Source of the DNA: Pseudomonadota bacterium | Lineage (GTDB): Bacteria > Pseudomonadota > Gammaproteobacteria > Steroidobacterales > Steroidobacteraceae | DNA length: 64,000 nucleotides | Reading direction: 5' to 3' | NCBI GenBank assembly: GCA_021847105.1 | Contig: JAJZUT010000010.1 | Span: 62,001-126,000, forward strand | Shown here: piece after piece, positions 26,195-34,634 of the stretch | Numbering within the stretch: the stretch's first letter is position 1 | Layout of the letters: every line of letters starts with the position of its first letter | Made by a program: the position numbers and the translations under genes | Notes under the pieces: model-generated | What the model saw: only the letters and a program-made list of their open reading frames with translations | The model's database searches: none | What the model was told of the DNA's origin: nothing

Positions 26195-26700
26195 GTACGC
26201 CTCCTGATTTCCATCCGACGGGATCCTGGCCCGGCGAGAGCTCCGGGCCAGTCCTCGCGGAACTGCTCGATCGCCTGCGCGATCTGCGTGGGGAACGGCA
26301 CCGTGGCGGGCGTCTCGCCCTGATGCACGTGCAGCAGCATCAGCTCTGCGGTGGCCGCTGGCGCGGGCCGACGGGGGCTGGTGAGCTCCATGCCGACCAG
26401 CATCCGTTTGGCATCGCTGTCGAGGATGCGGACCCCGACAGTCACCGTATCGCTCTGATGCACCTCTTGCAGATAGTTGATGTGCATCTCGACGGTGTAG
26501 AGCGTGTTGCGGGTGCGCTGGCGGTACGGCGCATCGATTCCGAGCCGGTCCATGAGCGCATCCGTTGCCTCGCTGAAGATCAAACCGTAGTACGCATCAC
26601 GCAGATGGCCGTTGTAGTCGATCCACTCGACGTTGATCGATGTACGGTAGAGCTCGGCAGCCGGCAGGGCGGCGCTCGCGGGCGTCTCGGGGCCGCTCAC
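26191..26700 (-). CDS. cdhB: Betainyl-CoA thioesterase (hotdog fold)
   Basis: A 169-aa single-domain 4HBT-type thioesterase. The catalytic helix motif is intact (VEWIDYNGHLRDAYY, with the conserved Asp and Asn). The GTG at 26700 overlaps the stop of the cleavage-enzyme gene (GTGA), so the two are translationally coupled. In the carnitine pathway betainyl-CoA released by CdhC is hydrolysed to glycine betaine and CoA. The same cluster encodes a degenerate version of this domain fused to the dehydrogenase, so this gene probably supplies the activity. Confidence 0.82.
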   Translation of the reverse strand: MSGPETPASAALPAAELYRTSINVEWIDYNGHLRDAYYGLIFSEATDALMDRLGIDAPYRQRTRNTLYTVEMHINYLQEVHQSDTVTVGVRILDSDAKRMLVGMELTSPRRPAPAATAELMLLHVHQGETPATVPFPTQIAQAIEQFREDWPGALAGPGSRRMEIRRRT

Positions 26701-27596
26701 TTCAGCCCCAGACGCTCGCGCGTTTCAGCCGGGCTCAACGCCCGGGCGCCCATCGCCTCGATGATGGTGCGTGCGCGCTGCACCAGCTGGGCATTGCTCG
26801 CGTATACGCCGCGGCTGAGATACAGATTGTCCTCGAGACCGACGCGCACGTTGCCTCCGAGCAGCACGGACTGTGCCACCCAAGGCATCTGCATCCGGCT
26901 GATCGCGAATGACGTCCAGACGCAATCTGCCGGCAGGGTATTGACCATGGCGAGCAGATGACCCACGTCGGCTGGAACGCCGTACGGGATGCCGGCGCAG
27001 AGCTGAATCAGTGCCGGCGCGGGAATCAGCTGCTCGCTGATCATCTTGCGCACGAACCACAGATTGCCGGTGTCGAACACTTCGAGTTCGGGTTTCACGC
27101 CGAGGTCGCGCAGGATCGCCGCGCCACGGCGCAGGTAGTCGGGCGTCGAGACGTAGGCGCGGTTGCCGTCGCCGAAGTTGAGGCTGCCGCAGTCGAGCGT
27201 GGCGATGTCGGGCCGGTACAGCCCCTCGTGACACAGGTCGATGACGTGGCGCATGCGTCGCTCTTGGCTGACGAAATCCGTGCCCGGTGCTGGGGTATCC
27301 TCCAGGCCGTTCTCGCCGACGCAGATGTATCCGCCCATGCCGCAAGTGAGATTCACCAGAACGTCGACGCCGCTCTCGCGGATCCGCTTCACCACCTCGC
27401 GGTAGTGCTTCGTTTCCATGCTGAAGGCGCCGGTGTCCGGGTCGCGCACATGAATGTGCACGATGGCTGCGCCCGCACGCGCCGCATCAACCGCCGAATT
27501 GGCGATCTGCTCGGGCGTGACCGGGCAATGGGGACTCTTGGTGACTTTGGTGTCGTCGCCGGTGACGGCGCACGTAATGATGACGTCGTGGTTCAT
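26697..27596 (-). CDS. cdhC: 3-dehydrocarnitine cleavage enzyme (BKACE/DUF849)
   Basis: 299 aa, a TIM-barrel beta-keto acid cleavage enzyme. Zinc-ligand His residues are in IVHIHVRDP, and a conserved acidic residue is in LEVFDTGNL. The family condenses a beta-keto acid with acetyl-CoA; for dehydrocarnitine the products are acetoacetate and betainyl-CoA. Neighbouring carnitine dehydrogenase and betainyl-CoA thioesterase genes point to that substrate within this multi-specific family. ATG 27596 has AGAGG 8 bases upstream; the upstream extension would contain the operator region. First gene of a four-gene operon. Confidence 0.86.
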   Translation of the reverse strand: MNHDVIITCAVTGDDTKVTKSPHCPVTPEQIANSAVDAARAGAAIVHIHVRDPDTGAFSMETKHYREVVKRIRESGVDVLVNLTCGMGGYICVGENGLEDTPAPGTDFVSQERRMRHVIDLCHEGLYRPDIATLDCGSLNFGDGNRAYVSTPDYLRRGAAILRDLGVKPELEVFDTGNLWFVRKMISEQLIPAPALIQLCAGIPYGVPADVGHLLAMVNTLPADCVWTSFAISRMQMPWVAQSVLLGGNVRVGLEDNLYLSRGVYASNAQLVQRARTIIEAMGARALSPAETRERLGLK

Positions 27597-27963
27597 GCTG
27601 CAACCTCTGCTTAGGCCCCCGAACGTTTTAAATATTATTGAAACCATAATTTAAACTGACAACGCGGCGCCTGCAACGTCAATGCACGTGTGTGCACTTG
27701 ACGGAATCCGACCCTCACCGCGCCGACAGCGCACTCGACGCCTCTGCGCGCGCTCAGACGCCTGTGACCTGCGGTATTCGGTTGACTTTAAGTATATGAA
27801 AAGTAGAGATATTCGGGTTCCGCCGCGGGCACCGCACGGAGTCAACATCGACCGCCGGCCTAGGTGTCCGTGGAAGCGGTGTGCATGCTCTGCGACCGGG
27901 CGTGCCGCACGCGCGGAGACGCATTGTTGGCGCGGATGCGGCTGATTCGCCTTCGCCCGGCTG
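27597..27963. other. Intergenic region between the carnitine operon and the DUF6491-like gene
   Basis: Apart from the class A site near 27625-27655, no gene is supported here. An AT-rich patch at 27780-27812 contains TTGACT, a spacer of about 16, and TAGAGA, which resembles a forward sigma-70 promoter. It has no convincing downstream reading frame, so a small RNA or chance are both possible. Confidence 0.3.
27625..27655. promoter_or_regulatory. Class A operator upstream of cdhC
   Basis: An AT-rich imperfect palindrome: TTTAAATATTATTG on the left, and on the right a CATAATTTAAA arm whose complement is TTTAAATTATG. It resembles the complement of the cdhA site closely (ATTGAA, two variable bases, CATAAT, one variable base, TAAAC). 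It lies 28 bases upstream of the cdhC start. Confidence 0.55.
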
Positions 27964-28407
27964 CTACCGCTGCGGACGGTGCGCTGGCGGCGCCCGCCCG
28001 GCAGGCTGCGCGCGTTGCAGGCGGGCGTAATCGATCGGCCGGATGGTCCGGATCATGCAGCGCCAGCCATCGGCCGTGACGAAATCGCGCTGCACCTGTA
28101 CCGCATCGAGCGTCGAGGACACGCCGATGCGCCGCGCGAAGAGCAAATCGGCGCACGGCTGGAAGACCCGCACCAGGTAGGGCTGCTCGATATTCGTCCA
28201 GACGAGGAGTGTATCCGCAGACAACGCCGTCCAGCGCTTGTACCCGGTTGACCAGACGAGCGAGCGGACCGGCGGGCCCGCGTAAGCTCGATAACGACTC
28301 AATTCGGCGGCCCGACGCTCACGTAGCGGGATTCCAGAACATGCTGCACACAGCAGCACGGCGGCGAGTAGTGCCGCAGGGAGTCGTGGCCTGAACGGAT
28401 GTCGCAT
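27964..28407 (-). CDS. Small lipoprotein, DUF6491-like
   Basis: 147 aa. The N-terminal hydrophobic segment ends in a lipobox (LLCAACSG), so export and lipidation are likely. The mature part has the recurring pattern VWTNIEQPYLVRVFQPCADLLF with two cysteines (CADL and WRC) that may form a disulphide. The sequence resembles the DUF6491 family of unknown function. It has no clear partners: glgB lies upstream on the same strand, 88 bases away. Confidence 0.65.
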   Translation of the reverse strand: MRHPFRPRLPAALLAAVLLCAACSGIPLRERRAAELSRYRAYAGPPVRSLVWSTGYKRWTALSADTLLVWTNIEQPYLVRVFQPCADLLFARRIGVSSTLDAVQVQRDFVTADGWRCMIRTIRPIDYARLQRAQPAGRAPPAHRPQR

Positions 28408-28495
28408 GGGCCGTGCGCCTGAGTTCTCCTGCCCTAGGTGAGACCCCTGAGCGGGCGGGTGGTTCGCCGGTTGAGCGCAGCCTGCCCAGTGCGAG

Positions 28496-30391
28496 CTAAG
28501 CCGGCGTCAGCACGAGCACCGCCAGGGGCGGCAGGCGCAGCGTCAGGGAAAAGGGTCGGCCATGCGAAGTCTGCGGGACCGCCTCGGTCGAGCCGAGGTT
28601 GCCGATGCCGCTGCCGCCGTATTCTGGCGCGTCGCTGTTCAGTCGCTCGGACCAAATGCCGCCAATTGGCACACCGACCCGGTAGTGTTCGCGCGGCACG
28701 GGCGTGAAGTTGCAAGCGACCAGCGCCACGTCGCGCGGTCCCACCCCGCGTCGCAGGTACACGATGACGCTGTCATCGGCATTGTCGCAATCGATCCACT
28801 CGAATCCCTCAGCCGCAAAATCGCGCTGATGAAGCGCCGCGGTCGTTCGGTAGAGGCGGTTCAGGTCACGCACCCAGCGCCGCACACCCTCGTGCGGTGC
28901 GTGTTCGAGCAGATGCCACTGCAAACTGTGATCGTGCTGCCATTCGCTCCACTGCGCGAACTCCCCGCCCATGAACAGCAGCTTCTTGCCCGGATGAGTC
29001 CAGAGGTAACCGTACAGCAATCGCAGATTGGCGAAGCGCTGCCAGGTATCGCCGGCCATCTTGCCGATCAGCGAGGCCTTGCCGTGCACCACCTCATCGT
29101 GTGACAGCGGCAACACGAAGTTCTCATTGAAGGCGTACCAGAGACTGAACGTGATCTGATTGTGATGGAATTTGCGAAAGACCGGATCGGTGGCGAAGTA
29201 CTTGAGCGTGTCATGCATCCAGCCCATGTTCCACTTCATGCCGAAACCGAGTCCGCCGAGATAGGTCGGTCGCGAGACCATAGGCCAGGCAGTCGACTCC
29301 TCCGCGATGGTGTGGGTGTCGGGATGATCGCGGTAAACCGCCAGGTTCAGCTGTTTGATGAATTCGACTGCCTCGAGGTTCTCGCGGCCGCCGTGGCGGT
29401 TGGGAATCCACTCGCCCGCCTGCCGCGCGTAGTCGAGGTACAGCATGGAGGCCACCGCATCCACGCGCAGCGCGTCGACGTGATAGATCTCGAGCCAGAA
29501 CAGGGCGCTGCTCAGGAGGAAGTTGCGCACCTCGGAGCGGCCGTAGTTGAAGATCGAGCTCTTCCAGTCCGGATGATGGCCTTGGCGCGGATCGGCATGC
29601 TCGTAAAGATGCGTGCCGTCGAAGAACGCCAGTCCATGCTGATCAGCCGGGAAATGCGAGGGAACCCAGTCGAGGATGACGCCGATGCCGTGCTGGTGCA
29701 GGTAATCGACGAAATACATGAAGTCCTGAGGCGTGCCGTAGCGGGAAGTCGGGGCGAAGAATCCCGTGACCTGGTAGCCCCACGAGCCATAGAACGGGTG
29801 CTCCATGACCGGCAGCAGCTCGACATGCGTGAAGCCCATCTCGATGACGTGCGCCGTGACCGCTTCGGCGAGCTCGCGGTACGTGAGCGAGCGGTTGGCC
29901 TCCCCCGGCACGCGCTGAAACGAGCCGAGATGCAGCTCGTAGATGGACCAGGGCGCAGTGAGGGCATTGGTCTCGGCGCGCCCGGCTCGCCAGCTGGCAT
30001 CGCCCCATTCATAGCCCAGGTTCCAGACCACCGAGGCCGTGCGCGGCGGGGTTTCGCAGTAAAAGGCGAACGGATCGCTCTTTTCGACCGTGTAGCCGTC
30101 CTGGCGCGAGCGAATGTGATACTTGTACAGTGCGCCGGCGCCGATACCCGGAATGAACGTTTCCCAGATTCCCGAGGAGTCGGTGCGCGGGGTGAGGGGA
30201 TGAACGCGCCGGTCCCAGCCATTGAAATCGCCGATCACCGCCACTGCGGCGGCGTTCGGCGCCCAAACGGCAAAATGGGTGCCCGCCACGCGTCCCTCTT
30301 CGGCCGGCAGCGTGTGCGCCCCGAGCTTCTCGTAGGCCCGCCCGTGCGTCCCTTCGCGGAACAGGTAAATATCATGTTCGGTAAGCAGCAC
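28496..30391 (-). CDS. glgB: 1,4-alpha-glucan branching enzyme (GH13)
   Basis: 631 aa. An N-terminal CBM48-like domain ([21 protein letters not shown]) precedes the GH13 barrel with the nucleophile region [11 protein letters not shown], the acid/base in IAEESTAWP and the stabiliser in [12 protein letters not shown]-terminal beta domain closes the protein. It introduces alpha-1,6 branches into glycogen in the cytoplasm. The start is GTG at 30391, divergent from a phosphodiesterase gene with only 29 bases between. Other glg genes are not in the window, so glycogen genes are dispersed or absent here. Confidence 0.95.
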   Translation of the reverse strand: MLLTEHDIYLFREGTHGRAYEKLGAHTLPAEEGRVAGTHFAVWAPNAAAVAVIGDFNGWDRRVHPLTPRTDSSGIWETFIPGIGAGALYKYHIRSRQDGYTVEKSDPFAFYCETPPRTASVVWNLGYEWGDASWRAGRAETNALTAPWSIYELHLGSFQRVPGEANRSLTYRELAEAVTAHVIEMGFTHVELLPVMEHPFYGSWGYQVTGFFAPTSRYGTPQDFMYFVDYLHQHGIGVILDWVPSHFPADQHGLAFFDGTHLYEHADPRQGHHPDWKSSIFNYGRSEVRNFLLSSALFWLEIYHVDALRVDAVASMLYLDYARQAGEWIPNRHGGRENLEAVEFIKQLNLAVYRDHPDTHTIAEESTAWPMVSRPTYLGGLGFGMKWNMGWMHDTLKYFATDPVFRKFHHNQITFSLWYAFNENFVLPLSHDEVVHGKASLIGKMAGDTWQRFANLRLLYGYLWTHPGKKLLFMGGEFAQWSEWQHDHSLQWHLLEHAPHEGVRRWVRDLNRLYRTTAALHQRDFAAEGFEWIDCDNADDSVIVYLRRGVGPRDVALVACNFTPVPREHYRVGVPIGGIWSERLNSDAPEYGGSGIGNLGSTEAVPQTSHGRPFSLTLRLPPLAVLVLTPA

Positions 30392-30420
30392 ATCCAGAGT
30401 GTAGCAACTGGCCTGAGCCG

Positions 30421-31470
30421 ATGCCTGTCGTCATAGGTCACCGCGGCGCCAGCGGCTATCTCCCGGAGCACACGCTGGCAGCCTATTATGTCGCGCTCGA
30501 GCAGGGGGCCGATGCGCTCGAGCCGGACTTGGTCATGACTCGCGACGGGGTGCTCGTGGCGCGCCATGAGAACGAGCTCGGCGGCACGACCGACGTGGCC
30601 GAGCACGCGCGCTTTGCGTCCCGGCGGATCACCAAGCAGATCGATGGTGAAGCGGTGACGGGCTGGTTCAGCGAAGATTTCACGCTCGAGGAGCTCAAGA
30701 GCCTGCGTGCCCGCGAGCGCATCCCCGCGCTGCGGCCCCACAATGTGCGATTCGACGGGCAGTTCGAGATCGCCACATTCGAGGAAATTCTACGGTTGCG
30801 CGCGGCGGCCGATCGCGAGCGCCGCGCGCGCGCCGCAGCGCGTGCCATGCCCGCCCCGGCGCCCATCGGGCTGTTTCCGGAATTGAAGCATGCGAGTCAT
30901 TTCGCTTCCTGTGGACTGCCAATGGCCGATGAGCTGTTGCGTACGCTCGCGGCGCACGGCTGCGAGGGTTCCGAGGCAGGCGTGTTCATCGAGTCGTTTG
31001 AGCCGGGAATCCTGCGCAGTCTGAGCCGGCGCACGCGGCTGCCCCTGGTGCAACTGCTCGAAGCCGCCGGCTCGCCCTATTCGCCGGAGGTAGAGAGCCG
31101 CTGGTGCACCTACGCCGAGCTCGCCACGCCGATGGGCCTTGCCGAAGTGGCCGGCTATGCCGCGGCGATTGGTCCCGACAAGTCGCTGGTCATTCCCTGC
31201 GATGCGGCCGGCCGGCTGCAGCCCTCGACTCGTCTGGTCGCCGATGCCCATGCGCAGGGGTTGCTGGTCTTTGCGTGGACATTCCGGGCGGAAAACGCGT
31301 TTTTGCCGCTCGTGGCGCGCAGCAGCACGGTGGCGCAGGAGCGGGGAGATCTCGAGCAGGAGATCGGCGCGTTTCTCACCGCCGGTATTGACGGGTTTTT
31401 CACGGATCAACCCGACATCGGCGTGCGTGCCCGCGATGCATTCGTCCGCCGCGCGTCCGGCTTGACCTGA
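30421..31470 (+). CDS. Glycerophosphodiester phosphodiesterase
   Basis: A 349-aa GDPD-family TIM barrel with the N-terminal [16 protein letters not shown] motif (catalytic His and Glu), the metal site in [19 protein letters not shown], and PELKH later. It has no signal peptide, so it would act in the cytoplasm, hydrolysing glycerophosphodiesters to sn-glycerol 3-phosphate and an alcohol. If glycerophosphocholine is a substrate, the choline released could feed the betaine genes, but that link is speculative. Confidence 0.9.
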   Translation: MPVVIGHRGASGYLPEHTLAAYYVALEQGADALEPDLVMTRDGVLVARHENELGGTTDVAEHARFASRRITKQIDGEAVTGWFSEDFTLEELKSLRARERIPALRPHNVRFDGQFEIATFEEILRLRAAADRERRARAAARAMPAPAPIGLFPELKHASHFASCGLPMADELLRTLAAHGCEGSEAGVFIESFEPGILRSLSRRTRLPLVQLLEAAGSPYSPEVESRWCTYAELATPMGLAEVAGYAAAIGPDKSLVIPCDAAGRLQPSTRLVADAHAQGLLVFAWTFRAENAFLPLVARSSTVAQERGDLEQEIGAFLTAGIDGFFTDQPDIGVRARDAFVRRASGLT

Positions 31471-31544
31471 AGCGGGCCGCTGCGGCGCTGCCATGGGCGG
31501 CGGCCGATTGCCGTATACTAGGCGGATGTGGGAGAACGAGGCCC

Positions 31545-31844
31545 ATGACCGAAATCGCTGATACGTTTGATTCTGCATTCACCAAGGCCGTGGATCTGGG
31601 CAACAAGATCGCGGACAAGGACCGGGACGCCGATCTGTGGGATATCGCCGACGGATTGCTTGCTGGCGCGCTGCAGTATTGGCTCTATTCCCGTCAGCCG
31701 TGCGGTGACCCGCGCTGCCAGGAATGCATGCCGATCAGCACGGCCGAGGGGCGCATGGCGGAGCTGAAGCGCTTGATCGAGCAGCTGGCCGCCGAGAGCG
31801 AGTATTTCCATACGCCGACGGACTCGAACGCGGGTCGTGCCTAG
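31545..31844 (+). CDS. Small conserved-type protein of unknown function with CGDPRCQEC motif
   Basis: 99 aa, acidic, with helical N- and C-terminal parts and a central YSRQPCGDPRCQEC motif. The three cysteines could bind a metal or form a disulphide. No signal peptide or membrane segment is seen. It lies between the phosphodiesterase and ferredoxin-NADP reductase genes in the same direction, with gaps of 74 and 57 bases. I do not recognise the family. Confidence 0.6.
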   Translation: MTEIADTFDSAFTKAVDLGNKIADKDRDADLWDIADGLLAGALQYWLYSRQPCGDPRCQECMPISTAEGRMAELKRLIEQLAAESEYFHTPTDSNAGRA

Positions 31845-31901
31845 GGGCGCGCAAGCGGCCAAAGCTCGCTAAAATGGTGACTTTGCACCCAGGGGGGCGA
31901 A

Positions 31902-32969
31902 GTGAGCCAGATGAGCACGCAAAGCGACGCGCCGCAGGCGTACGCGACGATCGAGACCGATGTGGTGATCGTCGGCGCCGGACCTTGCGGGTTGTTTCAG
32001 GTGTTTGAACTGGGCCTGCTCGGAATCGGCGCACACCTCGTCGATTCGCTCAACCACCCCGGCGGCCAGTGCACCGAGCTGTACCCAGAGAAGCCCATCT
32101 ACGACATCCCCGCGCTGCCGGTGTGCGGCGCGCAGGAGCTGATCGACCGGCTGCTCGAGCAGATCCGTCCGTTCAATCCCCAGTTTCACCTGGGACAGGA
32201 AGTGACCGAGGTGACGCGCCGCGAGGATGGGCGATTCGATGTGCGCACCGCCATGGGCACGCACTTCAATGCGGGCGCCATCGTGATTGCCGCCGGCGTC
32301 GGTTCTTTCCAACCGCGACGCATCGGACTCGAGGGCGCCGAGCCGTTTGAGGGCGGGGCGATCCAGTACCGGATCAAGGACGCGGGCGCTCTGGCTGGCA
32401 AGCAAATCGTCATTTTCGGCGGTGGGGACTCGGCACTCGATTGGACAATCGAGCTCGCAACCAAGGCGGCAAGCCTGACGCTGGTGCATCGCCGGGCCGA
32501 GTTCCGGGCTGCACCCGCCTCGGTGGCCAAAATGCGCGAGCTCGAGGCGGCCGGTCGGCTGCGCTGTCACGAGGCGTTGCCGCATGAGCTGATGACCGAC
32601 GGGGCGAGCCTCGCCGGGGTGCGCATCAAGAAGCCCGATGGGACGATCGAGGCGCTTCCCGCCGAGCAACTGCTCGTGTTCTTCGGCCTGCATCCCAAGC
32701 TCGGGCCGATCGCCGAGTGGGGGGTGGAGCTCGAGAAGCGCGCCCTGAAGGTTGATACGGAGAAATTTCAGACCAGCGTGCCGGGGGTGTTCGCGGTCGG
32801 TGATATCAACACCTACCCCGGCAAGAAGAAGCTCATTCTCTCCGGCTTCCACGAGGCGGCGCTTGCGGCCTTCGGCATACAGCATCATCTGCACCCCGAG
32901 AAGCGTCAGTTTCTGCAGTACACCACCACCAGCCCGATCATGCATCAGCGGCTGGGCGTCCCGGACTGA
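31902..32969 (+). CDS. Ferredoxin/flavodoxin-NADP+ reductase, type 2 (thioredoxin reductase-like)
   Basis: 355 aa. FAD-binding VVIVGAGPCGLFQVFELGL, NADP-binding IVIFGGGDSALDW and the second FAD segment FAVGDINTYPGKKKLILSG are all present. There is no CxxC redox pair, which separates it from thioredoxin reductase. It transfers electrons between NADPH and ferredoxin. The GTG at 31902 follows AGGGGGG by about 5 bases. It could reduce the ferredoxin needed by the Rieske oxygenase, although a dedicated reductase is more usual. Confidence 0.88.
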   Translation: MSQMSTQSDAPQAYATIETDVVIVGAGPCGLFQVFELGLLGIGAHLVDSLNHPGGQCTELYPEKPIYDIPALPVCGAQELIDRLLEQIRPFNPQFHLGQEVTEVTRREDGRFDVRTAMGTHFNAGAIVIAAGVGSFQPRRIGLEGAEPFEGGAIQYRIKDAGALAGKQIVIFGGGDSALDWTIELATKAASLTLVHRRAEFRAAPASVAKMRELEAAGRLRCHEALPHELMTDGASLAGVRIKKPDGTIEALPAEQLLVFFGLHPKLGPIAEWGVELEKRALKVDTEKFQTSVPGVFAVGDINTYPGKKKLILSGFHEAALAAFGIQHHLHPEKRQFLQYTTTSPIMHQRLGVPD

Positions 32970-32997
32970 GCGACACGGCGCGCTGGAGGCAGATTCG

Positions 32998-33864
32998 ATG
33001 GATCCCCGTCTTGCCGATCTGATCAAACTGCTCGACCTCGAGCGCCTGGAGCTCGACCTGTTTCGCGGCGAGAGCCGCGATATCGGCAGCCCGCAGGTCT
33101 TTGGCGGGCAGGTGCTCGGGCAGGCATTGAGTGCCGCGGCCGCGACGGTCGAGGGGCGCATCGTGCACTCCCTGCATGCCTACTTCCTGCGCCGCGGCGA
33201 CTTCAATGCACCGATTGTCTATCAGGTCGACCGCAGCCTCGACGGACATGCCTTCTGTAACCGACGTGTCGTGGCCATTCAGCACGGCGCGCCGATCTTC
33301 AACATGGCGGCCTCGTTCCAGGTCGTCGAGGAGGGCTTTGATCATCAGCTCGAAATGCCCGCGGTGCCGCCTCCGGAATCTCTCCCCGACGCCAGTCGTC
33401 CGCCGCCGCAGTTGCTCGAGCGCCTGCCGCAGGGCGTGCGCCGGTTTCTCGAGCGACCGCGACCGTTCGAGTTCCGCCTGGTGCAACCGATGGAATCGCT
33501 CATGGCGGGCCGAGCCCCACCGACTCGGCAGGTATGGTTTCGGGCGGTCGACCGCCTGCCCGAGGAGGAAGGGCTGCATCGACGGCTGCTCGCCTATCTT
33601 TCGGATTACTTCCTACTTGATACGGCGACGCTGCCCCACGCAAAGACTTCGTTTAGCGGCGCGCTGGTCATGGCGAGCATCGATCATGCCATGTGGTTCC
33701 ATCGCCCACTGCGGGTGGATGACTGGTTGCTCTATGCGGTGGAGAGCCCGAGCGCCTCAGGGGCACGCGGGTTTGCGCGGGCGGGGGTGTATGCGCGCGA
33801 TGGTCGGTTGGTCGCCAGTACCGCTCAGGAGGGACTGGTGAGGCTGCGCAAACCTTCGGCTTGA
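32998..33864 (+). CDS. tesB: Acyl-CoA thioesterase II
   Basis: 288 aa, a double-hotdog thioesterase. The N-terminal half shows VFGGQVLGQALSAA and VHSLHAYFLRRGD. The C-terminal half has ASIDHAMWFHRP, with the conserved Asp, and GLVRLRK at the end. It hydrolyses medium- and long-chain acyl-CoA. ATG 32998 is chosen because GGAGG lies 8 bases upstream; extended frames overlap the ferredoxin-NADP reductase. It is followed by a strong hairpin. Confidence 0.92.
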   Translation: MDPRLADLIKLLDLERLELDLFRGESRDIGSPQVFGGQVLGQALSAAAATVEGRIVHSLHAYFLRRGDFNAPIVYQVDRSLDGHAFCNRRVVAIQHGAPIFNMAASFQVVEEGFDHQLEMPAVPPPESLPDASRPPPQLLERLPQGVRRFLERPRPFEFRLVQPMESLMAGRAPPTRQVWFRAVDRLPEEEGLHRRLLAYLSDYFLLDTATLPHAKTSFSGALVMASIDHAMWFHRPLRVDDWLLYAVESPSASGARGFARAGVYARDGRLVASTAQEGLVRLRKPSA

Positions 33865-33869
33865 ACCCT

Positions 33870-33905
33870 GTGCCGTTCCGGCCGGGATCACGGCCGGAAC
33901 GGCAC
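33870..33905. terminator. Bidirectional hairpin between tesB and the B12-associated membrane gene
   Basis: Perfect 15-base arms, GTGCCGTTCCGGCCG and CGGCCGGAACGGCAC, around a 6-base loop (GGATCA), starting 6 bases after the tesB stop and ending 17 bases from the stop of the convergent gene. No clear U-tract follows on either strand, so termination may depend on Rho or hairpin stability alone. Confidence 0.7.
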
Positions 33906-33922
33906 AAGCCATTCGATCAGGA

Positions 33923-34480
33923 TCAGGCCGCTTGCTGCGGCGCGTGAGCGATCTGATTGACGCGAGAGGCGGAGCGGCTGCCGAGCGCACCCACCAACAG
34001 CAGGGCGGCAAACGTCACGGCGTTAAGCACGAGCACCTGAAGCAGAATACCCGCGGTAAATGCACCGTGTGCCGCGCCGATCAGGCTGCTCACGACCCAC
34101 ATCCCGCCCTCGTAAACGCCGAATGCGGTTGCAAACGCGCCCACGATGCCGACCGCCCGCGTGCTCCGCTGCGCAACGGTGCTCGCCGCCCAGGTCGCCG
34201 CCAGAATCGCTGCGCCAATCAGGCCGGCCCAGCCGAACGCCACCGCGTTCACCGGGAAGCCGAGCAGTGTGAATGCAATGAGTTCATCGGCGAGCCACAG
34301 CACGGCCATGAACAGCAGCGCCTGCGCACGGTTCTGCCGCAGCGCACAGATCGCAGCGAACGCAACCAGCGGAACGGCACAGGTCAATCCTGCGCTGAAC
34401 AGCGCCACGGAGAGCACGAAGGCGCCAAGCCACGCCGCACGCGCCGTCCAGGGTGAAGAAGATCGGTGATTGTAATTCAT
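33923..34480 (-). CDS. Small polytopic membrane protein in the btuB operon (candidate BtuM-like B12 transporter)
   Basis: 185 aa with about six hydrophobic segments and few charged residues. ATG 34480 is chosen because GAGGT lies 7 bases upstream. It follows btuB on the same strand by 154 bases, under the same cobalamin riboswitch. Small membrane proteins next to btuB include BtuM, a solitary relative of ECF S-components with an essential cysteine. This protein has cysteines in GLTCAVPLVAF and AAICALRQ that could serve. The name rests on context and size rather than on a recognised motif. Confidence 0.55.
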   Translation of the reverse strand: MNYNHRSSSPWTARAAWLGAFVLSVALFSAGLTCAVPLVAFAAICALRQNRAQALLFMAVLWLADELIAFTLLGFPVNAVAFGWAGLIGAAILAATWAASTVAQRSTRAVGIVGAFATAFGVYEGGMWVVSSLIGAAHGAFTAGILLQVLVLNAVTFAALLLVGALGSRSASRVNQIAHAPQQAA

Positions 34481-34634
34481 AGCATGACCTCGTCTTTTGA
34501 TAGTACCACTTCGATCTCGCTGTGACAGCCCGGGCTGCACTGCGTAGTTTGGCCGGCGCCGCCGTCTAGGGCCTGCGCGCCCGTCTGACCTGCATCACCG
34601 CTCGCAGCGGGGATGTCGCTGGCGCCCGCCGGGC

